This document shows positions 9,056 to 16,462 of a DNA stretch of 64,000 nucleotides, in pieces (position 1 is the first letter of the stretch; each line of letters begins with the position of its first letter). The notes beneath the pieces are model-generated. The model saw only the letters and a program-made list of their open reading frames with translations. It did no database searches and was not told the origin of the DNA. This stretch comes from SHWB01 sp050246875 (GTDB lineage Bacteria; Pseudomonadota; Alphaproteobacteria; UBA6615). The stretch is taken from the NCBI GenBank assembly GCA_050246875.1, contig JBFWVF010000005.1, forward strand, positions 124,001 to 188,000, in the 5' to 3' direction. Position numbers and translations under genes: made by a program.

Positions 9056-9562
9056 GTGGGGGAGGGTGCGACGGCCACCATGAACGCCGAGATCAGGGAA
9101 GTAAGGCCGCTCGCGACAACGGCGTCGCATGCCGATGTCCTGCGGATCATGGAGTTGATCCCGCACCGGCCGCCGTTCCTGCTGGTCGATGAGGTGCGCG
9201 ACATTGTCGTCGACGCCAGCGCGGTCGGCATCAAGAGCGTCACGATCAACGAGCCGTTCTTCCAGGGCCATTTTCCGTCGCGCCCCGTGATGCCCGGCGT
9301 GCTTATCGTCGAGGCCATGGCGCAGACGGCCGCCGTCCTTGTCGTCGAGACGCTCGGCGAGGCGGCGCGGCGCAAGCTCGTCTATTTCATGAGCATCGAG
9401 GGCGCGCGCTTCCGCAAGCCGGTCGTCCCCGGCAATCGGCTGGAACTGCGCGTCGTGAAGCAGCGCCAGCGCGGCGCGGTATGGAAATTCGGCGGCGAGG
9501 CATACGTCGACGGCCAGCTCGTGGCCGAGGCGACCTATACCGCCATGATCATGGACGATTGA
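9056..9562 (+). CDS. fabZ: 3-hydroxyacyl-ACP dehydratase
   Basis: FabZ dehydrates 3-hydroxyacyl-ACP in fatty acid elongation and competes with LpxA/LpxD for their substrate, which explains its place between lpxD and lpxA. Hot-dog fold motifs seen are LIPHRPPFLLVDEV and FFQGHFPSRPVMPGVLIVEA, with the catalytic His and Glu. GTG 9056 lies one base after the lpxD stop and is preceded by GGAGGG at seven bases' distance, giving 168 residues. ATG 9080 (160 residues) is closer to the usual family length but has a Shine-Dalgarno 13 bases away. The start is therefore uncertain; the identity is not. Confidence 0.95.
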   Translation: MGEGATATMNAEIREVRPLATTASHADVLRIMELIPHRPPFLLVDEVRDIVVDASAVGIKSVTINEPFFQGHFPSRPVMPGVLIVEAMAQTAAVLVVETLGEAARRKLVYFMSIEGARFRKPVVPGNRLELRVVKQRQRGAVWKFGGEAYVDGQLVAEATYTAMIMDD

Positions 9563-9569
9563 GCCCCCG

Positions 9570-10370
9570 ATGGCAGACATCCATCCGACGGCCGTGGTCG
9601 CGGCCGGCGCGCGCATCGGTGCGCGCGTCACGGTCGGTCCCTATTGCGTCATCGGGCCGGATGTGGTGCTCGGCGACGATGTGACCCTCAAGAGCCATGT
9701 CGTCGTGGACGGCCACACCAGCATCGGTGAAGGCTCGACGGTATTTCCCTTCGCGTCGCTCGGCACGCAGCCGCAGGACCTGAAGTTCAAGGGCGAGCCG
9801 TCGCGCCTCGAGATCGGCAAGCGCAATTCTATCCGCGAGCACGCGACGATGAATCCCGGCACCGCCGGCGGCGGCATGCTGACGCGCACCGGCGACGATT
9901 GTCTGCTGATGATCGGCATCCATGTCGCCCACGACTGCCACCTTGGCAATCACGTCATCATGGCCAACAACGCGACGCTCGGCGGCCATGTCCACATCGG
10001 CGACTGGGCCTTCATCGGCGGCCTAGCCGCCATCCACCAGTTCGTCCGCATCGGCGCCCATGCCATCGTCGGCGGCATGTCCGGCGTCGAGAACGACATC
10101 ATCCCCTATGGCTCCGCCTTCGGCGACCGGGCCCGCCTGCGCGGCCTTAATCTCGTCGGGCTGCAGCGGCGCAACTTCTCGCGCGACGACATCCATACGC
10201 TGCGTACCGCCTACCGCCTGATGTTCGCCCAGGAAGGCACGCTGGCGGAACGCCTCGCCGACGTCGAGGAACTGTATCGCGACAATGCGGTGGTGATGGA
10301 GATCGTCGAGTTCATCCGCGGCGAGTCCTCACGCTCGATCCTGCAGCCCAAGGGACCGAATGGCGCCTAG
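9570..10370 (+). CDS. lpxA: UDP-N-acetylglucosamine O-acyltransferase
   Basis: LpxA performs the first step of lipid A synthesis, transferring a 3-hydroxyacyl chain from ACP to UDP-GlcNAc. The 266-residue product is a hexapeptide beta-helix starting IHPTAVVAAGARIGARVTVGP. The catalytic-His region is IGIHVAHDCHLGNHVIMANN, and the GVENDIIPYGSAFGDRARLRGLNLVGL motif precedes the C-terminal helices. The length matches E. coli LpxA closely. Its end overlaps lpxI by 11 bases. Confidence 0.97.
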   Translation: MADIHPTAVVAAGARIGARVTVGPYCVIGPDVVLGDDVTLKSHVVVDGHTSIGEGSTVFPFASLGTQPQDLKFKGEPSRLEIGKRNSIREHATMNPGTAGGGMLTRTGDDCLLMIGIHVAHDCHLGNHVIMANNATLGGHVHIGDWAFIGGLAAIHQFVRIGAHAIVGGMSGVENDIIPYGSAFGDRARLRGLNLVGLQRRNFSRDDIHTLRTAYRLMFAQEGTLAERLADVEELYRDNAVVMEIVEFIRGESSRSILQPKGPNGA

Positions 10371-11208
10371 GCTCGGCATCGTCGCCGGCGGCGGCCCGCT
10401 GCCGGGCCAGCTCGTCGCGGCCTGCCGACGGACCGGTCGCGAAGCCTTCGTACTGGCGCTCGAGGGTTTCACCGACCCCGCCAACCTCGTCGACGTTCCG
10501 CATGAATGGGTGCGCCTCGGCGCCGCCGGCAAGGCGATCGCCGCGTTGCATCGGGCCGGTGTCGAGGAAGTGGTGCTGGCCGGGCCGGTGCGCCGGCCGA
10601 CGCTCGCCGACCTGCGGCCGGACCTGCGGGCCATGCGCTTCCTCGCCCGTGGCGTGCTCAACCGCGGCGATGACGGCCTGCTGCGCGCCATCGTCCGCGT
10701 TCTCGAGGACGAGGAGGGCTTTCGCGTCATCGGCGCCGGCGACGTGGCCGGCGACCTGCTGCCGGCGCCGGGCCTGCTTGGCCGGCATGCACCCGACGAC
10801 GAGGCGCGCCAGGATGTGAGGCTCGGGGTAGCTGTCGTGCGTGCCGTCGGCCGGCTCGACATCGGCCAGGCGGCGGTCGTCCAGCAGGGCCTCGTGCTCG
10901 GCATCGAGGCTGCCGAAGGCACGGCGCGGCTGCTGGCGCGCTGCGGAGAGCTGCGCCGGCCGGGTCGCGGCGGCGTGCTCGTGAAGCTCGCCAAGCCGGG
11001 GCAGGAACGACGCGCCGACCTGCCGACGGTCGGCGCCGACACCGCGACGCAGGCTGCGGCGGCCGGTCTGGCGGGCATCGCCATCGGCGCCGGCGGCACG
11101 CAGGTTCTCCAGCGCGAGCGGCTGGTCGCCTCGGCGGACGAGGCCGGGCTGTTTGTCTGGGCGTTCGACCCGGCGGAATTTCCCGAGGTCGACGGGCAGG
11201 GCCGGTGA
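10360..11208 (+). CDS. lpxI: UDP-2,3-diacylglucosamine pyrophosphatase LpxI
   Basis: LpxI hydrolyses UDP-2,3-diacylglucosamine to lipid X and UMP, replacing LpxH in alphaproteobacteria. The 282-residue product begins LGIVAGGGPLPGQLVAACR, typical of this family (formerly DUF1009), and contains GAADVAGDLL-like and CGELRRPGRGGVLVKLAKPGQE segments with the conserved acidic residues. Its place directly between lpxA and lpxB supports the role. It overlaps lpxA by 11 bases and lpxB by a GTGA junction. No LpxH-type metallophosphatase is seen nearby. Confidence 0.92.
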   Translation: MAPRLGIVAGGGPLPGQLVAACRRTGREAFVLALEGFTDPANLVDVPHEWVRLGAAGKAIAALHRAGVEEVVLAGPVRRPTLADLRPDLRAMRFLARGVLNRGDDGLLRAIVRVLEDEEGFRVIGAGDVAGDLLPAPGLLGRHAPDDEARQDVRLGVAVVRAVGRLDIGQAAVVQQGLVLGIEAAEGTARLLARCGELRRPGRGGVLVKLAKPGQERRADLPTVGADTATQAAAAGLAGIAIGAGGTQVLQRERLVASADEAGLFVWAFDPAEFPEVDGQGR

Positions 11209-12404
11209 GCGCGCCGCCGCTGCATGTCTATCTCGTCGCGGGCGAGCCGTCCGGCGACGCGCTCGGCGCCCGCCTCATGGCGGCGCTGCGTGCACGCACG
11301 AACGGCGAGGTGCGCTTCTCCGGCCTCGGTGGGCCGCAGATGGTCGAGGCCGGCCTCGTCAGTCTCTTCGACTACGGCGAACTGGCGGTGATGGGCGTCT
11401 TCGAGATCCTGCCGCGCGCCGTCGCCCTGCTGCGCCGCATGCGCGAGGTCGCCGACGACATTGCTGGCAAGCGGCCGGACGTCATCGTGACGATCGACGT
11501 GCCGGCCTTCGCCTTCGGCGTGGCAAAGCGTCTGCCCGATCATGCGGTGCCGCGCGTGCATTACGGCGCGCCGACGATCTGGGCGTGGCGGCCGTGGCGC
11601 GTGCACAAGTACAAGCGCGCCTTCGACCACATCCTCGCCGTCTTTCCCTTCGAGCCGCCGCATTTCCATCGGCATGGTCTGGCCTGCACCTTCGTCGGCC
11701 ATGCCGTGCTCGACGGCGGCGCCGACCGCGGCGACGGGCCGGGGTTCCGCCACCGCCATGGCATCCCACCCGAAGCGAAGGTCGTCTGCGTGCTGCCGGG
11801 CAGCCGACGCGGCGAGGTCGAGCGGCTGGTGCGCCGCTTCGGCGGTGCCGTCGATGCGCTGGCGCGTCGACGGCCCGGCCTCGTCGCCGTCGTCCCCACC
11901 GTACCCAATGTCGCGGCCCTGGTTCGTGTCGCGGCCGAGCGCTGGCGGACGCCGGCCGTGATCGTCGCCACGCCGGCCGAGCGGCACGACGCCATGGCGG
12001 CATCGGACGTCGCGCTCGCCGCCTCGGGCACGGTCGGGCTGGAGCTGGCCATGGCGACCGTGCCGGCGGCCATCGCCTATCGCGTCGCGCCGCTGACGGC
12101 GCTGGCGCTGTGGCTGCTGCTCAAGGTGCCCTATGTCAGCTCGACCAACCTGATCGTCGGCCGCAAGGTGCTGCCCGAATTCCTCCAGGACGACGTGCGG
12201 CCCGAGCCGATGGCCGAGGCGCTCGACGCCATGCTCGACGACGGACCGCGGCGGGCGGAAATCGCCGCGGCGCAGCGCGAGGCGATGGACGCGCTGGGAC
12301 GCGGCGGCCCGAGCCCCAGCGATCGCGCCGCCGGCGTGATCCTCGATATAATCGGCGAGTGGCGGGCCGTCGGGCGGCCGGCCGACGGCGGCGGGAGGCG
12401 GTGA
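11205..12404 (+). CDS. lpxB: Lipid-A-disaccharide synthase
   Basis: LpxB, a GT19 glycosyltransferase at the inner membrane, joins lipid X to UDP-diacylglucosamine to form the lipid A disaccharide. The N-terminus shows VYLVAGEPSGDALGARLMAAL, followed by RVHYGAPTIWAWRPWRVHKYK and VCVLPGSRRGEVERL, and later ALAASGTVGLELAM. Length 399 residues is normal. It starts on a GTG overlapping the lpxI stop and ends overlapping the ATG of the next gene. It closes the envelope cluster. Confidence 0.96.
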   Translation: MSAPPLHVYLVAGEPSGDALGARLMAALRARTNGEVRFSGLGGPQMVEAGLVSLFDYGELAVMGVFEILPRAVALLRRMREVADDIAGKRPDVIVTIDVPAFAFGVAKRLPDHAVPRVHYGAPTIWAWRPWRVHKYKRAFDHILAVFPFEPPHFHRHGLACTFVGHAVLDGGADRGDGPGFRHRHGIPPEAKVVCVLPGSRRGEVERLVRRFGGAVDALARRRPGLVAVVPTVPNVAALVRVAAERWRTPAVIVATPAERHDAMAASDVALAASGTVGLELAMATVPAAIAYRVAPLTALALWLLLKVPYVSSTNLIVGRKVLPEFLQDDVRPEPMAEALDAMLDDGPRRAEIAAAQREAMDALGRGGPSPSDRAAGVILDIIGEWRAVGRPADGGGRR

Positions 12405-12817
12405 TGGCGGACGGTGCGGGACAGGGCGGGGGACGGTTGCTGCACACGATGATCCGGGTGCTCGACCTCGATCGCTCGCTGGCGTTTTACACGGGCCAGC
12501 TCGGCATGCGGCTGCTGCGGCGCAGCGACTACGAGGGCGGCCGCTTCACCAACTGCTTCGTCGGCTACGAGGACGAGGCGCAGGGGCATGTCCTCGAACT
12601 CACCTGGAACTGGGACCAGAAAGAGCCCTACGCGCAGGGCGACGCCTGGGGCCATTTCGCGCTAGGCGTCGGCGACATCTACGCGACCTGCGACGCGCTC
12701 GCCCGGTCGGGGGTGAAGATCACCCGCCCGCCGGGACCGATGAAGCATGGAACGACCGTGATCGCCTTCATCGAGGATCCGGACGGCCACAAGATCGAGC
12801 TGATCGAGCGCAAGTGA
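12404..12817 (+). CDS. gloA: Lactoylglutathione lyase (glyoxalase I)
   Basis: Glyoxalase I isomerises the methylglyoxal-glutathione hemithioacetal to S-lactoylglutathione. The 137-residue VOC-fold protein shows the four expected metal ligands: His in RLLHTMIRV, Glu in HVLELTWNW, His in WGHFALGV and Glu in HKIELIE. It also has the DLDRSLAFYTGQLGMRLLRR opening. ATG 12404 overlaps the lpxB stop by one base and is preceded by GGGAGG at good spacing. It is probably transcribed with lpxB and the following cupin gene. Confidence 0.92.
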   Translation: MADGAGQGGGRLLHTMIRVLDLDRSLAFYTGQLGMRLLRRSDYEGGRFTNCFVGYEDEAQGHVLELTWNWDQKEPYAQGDAWGHFALGVGDIYATCDALARSGVKITRPPGPMKHGTTVIAFIEDPDGHKIELIERK

Positions 12818-12824
12818 GGCATTG

Positions 12825-13301
12825 ATGAGCGCGGCGCCCCGCCCGCCGGCCTTCGATCCGATGAGCATCGAGGGCGGCGTCAACACCGGCTATCCCGAGC
12901 CCTTCCGCGCGCTGGTCGCCGGCCGCTACAAGCGGCGCCTGGGCGACGCGCACGGTCTTACGAACTTCGGCGTCAACATGGTGACGCTGGCGCCCGGCGG
13001 CCGCTCGGCGGCGCGCCACTGGCACACGCGGCAGGACGAGTTCGTCTACATTGTCGCGGGCGAGATCACCCTGGTCACGGACGCGGGCGAGCAGGTACTG
13101 GGTCCGGGCATGGCCGCGTGCTTTCCGGCCGGCCGGCAGGACGCCCACGTGCTCGTCAACAACACGGCGACGCCGGCCCATTACCTCGAAGTCGGCGACC
13201 GCACGGACGGCGACGAGGTCGAATACCCCGACGACGACCTCGCCCGCCGCATGATCGACGGCAAGCCGGCGTTCTGCCGCAAGGACGGCACGCCGTACTG
13301 A
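12825..13301 (+). CDS. Cupin-domain protein of unknown substrate
   Basis: This 158-residue protein has one cupin barrel. Motif 1 is seen as RHWHTRQDEFVYIVAGE (two His and a Glu as metal ligands) and motif 2 as FPAGRQDAHVLVNN with the third His. It has no signal peptide. It follows gloA by seven bases with GAGG upstream of ATG 12825, so co-transcription is likely. Small cupins of this kind are often annotated as mannose-6-phosphate isomerase-like or transcriptional accessory proteins; the substrate cannot be told from sequence. It converges with the minus-strand gltA region. Confidence 0.85.
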   Translation: MSAAPRPPAFDPMSIEGGVNTGYPEPFRALVAGRYKRRLGDAHGLTNFGVNMVTLAPGGRSAARHWHTRQDEFVYIVAGEITLVTDAGEQVLGPGMAACFPAGRQDAHVLVNNTATPAHYLEVGDRTDGDEVEYPDDDLARRMIDGKPAFCRKDGTPY

Positions 13302-13316
13302 GACGCGACGTGGTGG

Positions 13317-13520
13317 TCAGGCCATCAGCAACACTGCCGCCAGCGCGGCTATCGACAGCCCCGCCAGGGTCACGGCAAATGCCCGCCAGCGACGCTCGGG
13401 CCGCGGATTGTCGTTGGCGGCCGCGGGCAGGCGGTGGCGTCGTCGCTGGAGTTGCGTCACGGCCGGCACCGTGTCGCCGGCCACGTGGCCGGGAAAGCGG
13501 CGGTGCCGGCGCGGCGCCAT
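13317..13520 (-). CDS. Small single-pass membrane protein, hypothetical
   Basis: I do not recognise this 67-residue product. It has a basic, Arg-rich N-terminal half, an AAANDNPRPERRW junction and one C-terminal hydrophobic segment (FAVTLAGLSIAALAAVLLMA), so a cytoplasmic head with a C-terminal anchor is likely. The ATG lies six bases after the gltA stop, on the same strand. A GAGG overlapping that stop gives a suitable Shine-Dalgarno, which supports real, coupled translation. Small proteins with an A-x-D-N-P motif before a membrane segment are common in alphaproteobacteria. The function is unknown. Confidence 0.55.
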   Translation of the reverse strand: MAPRRHRRFPGHVAGDTVPAVTQLQRRRHRLPAAANDNPRPERRWRAFAVTLAGLSIAALAAVLLMA

Positions 13521-13526
13521 GCGGCC

Positions 13527-14831
13527 TCAGCCCCGCTTGTCGAGCGGCACGAAGGCGCGGGAATCGGCGCCGGTGTAGAGCTGGCGCGGACGGCCGATGC
13601 GCTGGCCCGGGTCCTCGATCATCTCCTTCCACTGGGCGATCCAGCCGACGGTGCGCGCGATGGCGAAGATCACCGTGAACATGCTGGTCGGGAAGCCCAT
13701 CGCCCGCAGGATGATGCCCGAATAGAAGTCGACGTTGGGGAACAGCTTGCGCTCGACGAAGTAGTCGTCCTCCAGCGCGATCTTCTCGAGCTGCATGGCG
13801 AGGTCGAGCAGCGGCTCGTCGCGCTTGCCGAGCACCTCCAGCACCTCGTGCGCCGACTTGCGCAGGACGGCGGCGCGCGGGTCGTAGTTCTTGTAGACGC
13901 GGTGGCCGAAGCCCATCAGGCGGAACGGGTCGTCCTTGTCCTTGGCGCGGGCCAGGTACTCCTTGATGTTCGCTGCCGAGCCGATCTGCTCCAGCATCTC
14001 GACCACGGCCTGGTTGGCGCCGCCATGCGCCGGCCCCCACAGCGTCGCGACGCCCGCCGAAATGCAGGCGAACGGGTTGGCGCCCGACGAGCCGGCGAGG
14101 CGTACCGTCGAGGTCGAGGCATTCTGCTCGTGGTCGGCGTGCAGGATCAGGATCAGGTCCATGGCGCGGACCACGGCCGGGTCGACCTTGAAGTCCTCCG
14201 CCGGCACGGCAAAGGTCATGTACAGGAAGTTCTCGGCGTAGCTGCGGTCGTTGCGCGGATACACGAAGGGTTGGCCGACAGAGTACTTGTAGGCCATGGC
14301 GCCTATCGTCGGCACCTTGGCGATCAGGCGGTGCGAGGCGATCAGTCGCTGGCGCGGATCGTTGATGTCGGTCGAGTCGTGATAGAACGCCGACATCGCG
14401 CCGATGACGCCGATCATGATCGCCATCGGGTGCGCATCGCGGCGGAAGCCGCGGAAGAGGAACTGCAACTGCTCGTGGATCATCGTGTGGTTCGTGATCG
14501 TGCGCACGAACTCGTCCTTCTGCTTCACGGTCGGCAGCTCGCCGTGCAGCAGCAGGTAACAGACCTCGAGATAGTCGCTCTTGGCCGCCAGATCCTCGAT
14601 GGCGTAGCCGCCATGGCGCAGGATGCCTTCCTCGCCGTCGATGTAGGTGATCGTCGAGTCGCAGCTTGCCGTCGAGTTGTAGCTGGGATCGTAGGTGAAC
14701 ATGCCTGTCTCGGCGTACAGCTTGCGCACGTCGATGACCTTGGGCCCGACGGTGCCGGTCAGCACCGGCAGCTCGACCTTCTTGTTGTCCACGATCAGCG
14801 TGACGGTCTCGCCGGACTTGCTGTCGCTCAT
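13527..14831 (-). CDS. gltA: Citrate synthase (type II)
   Basis: Citrate synthase condenses oxaloacetate and acetyl-CoA at the entry of the TCA cycle. The 434-residue product has the hexameric type II layout: a beta-rich N-terminal extension (DNKKVELPVLTGTVGP), HADHEQNASTSTVRLAGSSGANP with a catalytic His, GFGHRVYKNYDPRA with the second His, and the C-terminal arm ending FVPLDKRG. ATG 14831 was chosen over an earlier in-frame start at 14921, since family members begin MSDSK-like, as here. gltX lies upstream on the same strand after about 90 bases. Confidence 0.96.
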   Translation of the reverse strand: MSDSKSGETVTLIVDNKKVELPVLTGTVGPKVIDVRKLYAETGMFTYDPSYNSTASCDSTITYIDGEEGILRHGGYAIEDLAAKSDYLEVCYLLLHGELPTVKQKDEFVRTITNHTMIHEQLQFLFRGFRRDAHPMAIMIGVIGAMSAFYHDSTDINDPRQRLIASHRLIAKVPTIGAMAYKYSVGQPFVYPRNDRSYAENFLYMTFAVPAEDFKVDPAVVRAMDLILILHADHEQNASTSTVRLAGSSGANPFACISAGVATLWGPAHGGANQAVVEMLEQIGSAANIKEYLARAKDKDDPFRLMGFGHRVYKNYDPRAAVLRKSAHEVLEVLGKRDEPLLDLAMQLEKIALEDDYFVERKLFPNVDFYSGIILRAMGFPTSMFTVIFAIARTVGWIAQWKEMIEDPGQRIGRPRQLYTGADSRAFVPLDKRG

Positions 14832-14921
14832 ACCCGATCCTCGCGACTGGGGCTTCCTGACTGCCGGCCGGCAACCATCCGGCGGGCTCGACACTCTACT
14901 TTCCGTGCCGCCCGTGGGCAA

Positions 14922-16325
14922 TCAGCCCGTGTGCACTGCAGCAAGGCGGGCCATGGCCTCGTCCCGGCCAAGCACCGCCATCACCTCGAAAATGCCCGGC
15001 GAGACGGTCGATCCCGTCAACGCGGCGCGGAGCGGCTGCGCCACGTCGCCCAGCTTGACACCTTCGGCTCCGGCAAGGCTGCGAACCGCCTCTTCCAGCG
15101 ACTTTTCCTGCCAGTCGGGCAGCGCATCGAGCGCCGCCCGAAGGCGTCCGAGCCGGGCCCGCGCCTCGGGCGTCAGCAACTTCGTCGCCCGCTCGTCGAA
15201 CGGCAATGGTGCTGTGCGGCAGTAGAACAGCGCAGCCGCAGCAAGCTCGACCAGAGTCTTCACCCGCTGCTTCAGCCCGTTCATGCCGGCGAGCAGCCGC
15301 TCCCGCCCGGTGGCGTCGACCGGATGGCCGAGATCCTTTTCCAGTTGCGGCACGATCAGGTCGACCAGCCGGGCGTCCTCGGCGACGCGCAGCCAGTGGC
15401 CGTTGAGGTTGTCGAGACGGTCGCGGTCGAACCGTGCCGGCGAACGTCCCACGGCTTCCAGCTCGAACCATTCGATGGCCTGCATGGTCGAGATGATTTC
15501 GTCGTCGCCGTGCGCCCAGCCGAGGCGCAGCAGGTAGTTGCGCATCGCCTCCGGCAGGTAGCCGTCGTCGCGGTAGGCCTCCAGCCCGACCGCGCCGTGG
15601 CGCTTCGACAGCTTGGCGCCGTCGGCGCCATGGATCAGCGGGATATGGGCGAACGACGGTGCGTTCCAGCCGCAGGCCTGCCACAGGTGATACTGACGGA
15701 AGGCGTTGTTGAGATGATCGTCGCCGCGGATGACATGGGTCACGCCCATGTCGTGGTCGTCGACGACGACGGCCAGCATGTAGGTCGGTGTGCCGTCGGC
15801 GCGTAGCAGCACGAAGTCGTCGAGCTGGGCGTTGTCGACCGTCACCTCGCCCTGCACGGCGTCGGCGATGACCGTGCGGCCCTCCTGCGGCATGCGGATG
15901 CGGACGACGGGTTCGACCCCGGCCGGTGCCTCGGCCGGGTCGCGGTCGCGCCAGGTGCCGTCGTAGCGCATCGGCCGGCCTTCGGCGCGGGCGCGCTCGC
16001 GCATCGCCGTCAGTTCCTCGGGCGTCGACCAGCAGCGATAGGCCCGGCCGTCGGCGAGGAGCTGCCGCGCGACCTCGGCATGGCGCGCCTCGTTGCGCGA
16101 CTGGAAGACCGTCTCGCCGTCCCAGTCGAGGCCGAGCCAGGCCATGCCGTCGAGAATGGCGTCGATGGCCGCCTGGGTCGACCGGGCGCGGTCGGTGTCC
16201 TCGATGCGCAGGCGGAACTGGCCGCCGTGGTGGCGGGCGAACAGCCAGTTGAACAGCGCCGTGCGCGCGCCGCCGATATGCAGGAAGCCGGTGGGCGAGG
16301 GGGCGAAGCGGGCGACGACGGGCAT
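14922..16325 (-). CDS. gltX: Glutamyl-tRNA synthetase
   Basis: GluRS charges tRNA-Glu with glutamate. The 467-residue class I synthetase shows the HIGH-type motif as FLHIGGARTALFN, the GTPTYMLAVVVDDHDMGVTHVIRGDDH segment, the KMSKS-type loop as AKLSKRHGAV, and an alpha-helical anticodon-binding C-terminal domain. Length and motifs are typical. The start at 16325 is divergent from comEC across about 140 bases. No frameshift or missing motif. Confidence 0.96.
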   Translation of the reverse strand: MPVVARFAPSPTGFLHIGGARTALFNWLFARHHGGQFRLRIEDTDRARSTQAAIDAILDGMAWLGLDWDGETVFQSRNEARHAEVARQLLADGRAYRCWSTPEELTAMRERARAEGRPMRYDGTWRDRDPAEAPAGVEPVVRIRMPQEGRTVIADAVQGEVTVDNAQLDDFVLLRADGTPTYMLAVVVDDHDMGVTHVIRGDDHLNNAFRQYHLWQACGWNAPSFAHIPLIHGADGAKLSKRHGAVGLEAYRDDGYLPEAMRNYLLRLGWAHGDDEIISTMQAIEWFELEAVGRSPARFDRDRLDNLNGHWLRVAEDARLVDLIVPQLEKDLGHPVDATGRERLLAGMNGLKQRVKTLVELAAAALFYCRTAPLPFDERATKLLTPEARARLGRLRAALDALPDWQEKSLEEAVRSLAGAEGVKLGDVAQPLRAALTGSTVSPGIFEVMAVLGRDEAMARLAAVHTG

Positions 16326-16409
16326 GGGGGGATAGGTCGCGTGGGGGCCGGGGCGGCCCCTTTAGCACAGCGGCGGGGAAGGCCAAACCGTAGCGGCCGC
16401 GCCGGCCAT

Positions 16410-16440
16410 GGTTGGTGGTGTCGGTGGCGCCCTATACTCG
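16410..16440 (+). promoter_or_regulatory. Possible promoter for comEC
   Basis: A TATACT hexamer at 16433-16438 stands out in this GC-rich divergent region as a good -10 match. A TTGGTG at 16412-16417 could serve as -35, but the spacing of 15 bases is short. A start site near 16445 would fit translation from ATG 16463 rather than from the upstream in-frame start. This is a visual match only. Confidence 0.3.
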
Positions 16441-16462
16441 CTGCGGACCGGGAGAAGGGCGC

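Noticed and set aside
13434..15806. A 790-codon plus-strand frame across gltA and gltX
   Set aside because: It lies antisense to two clear genes and its sequence has the Arg/His/Gln-rich look of a shadow frame.
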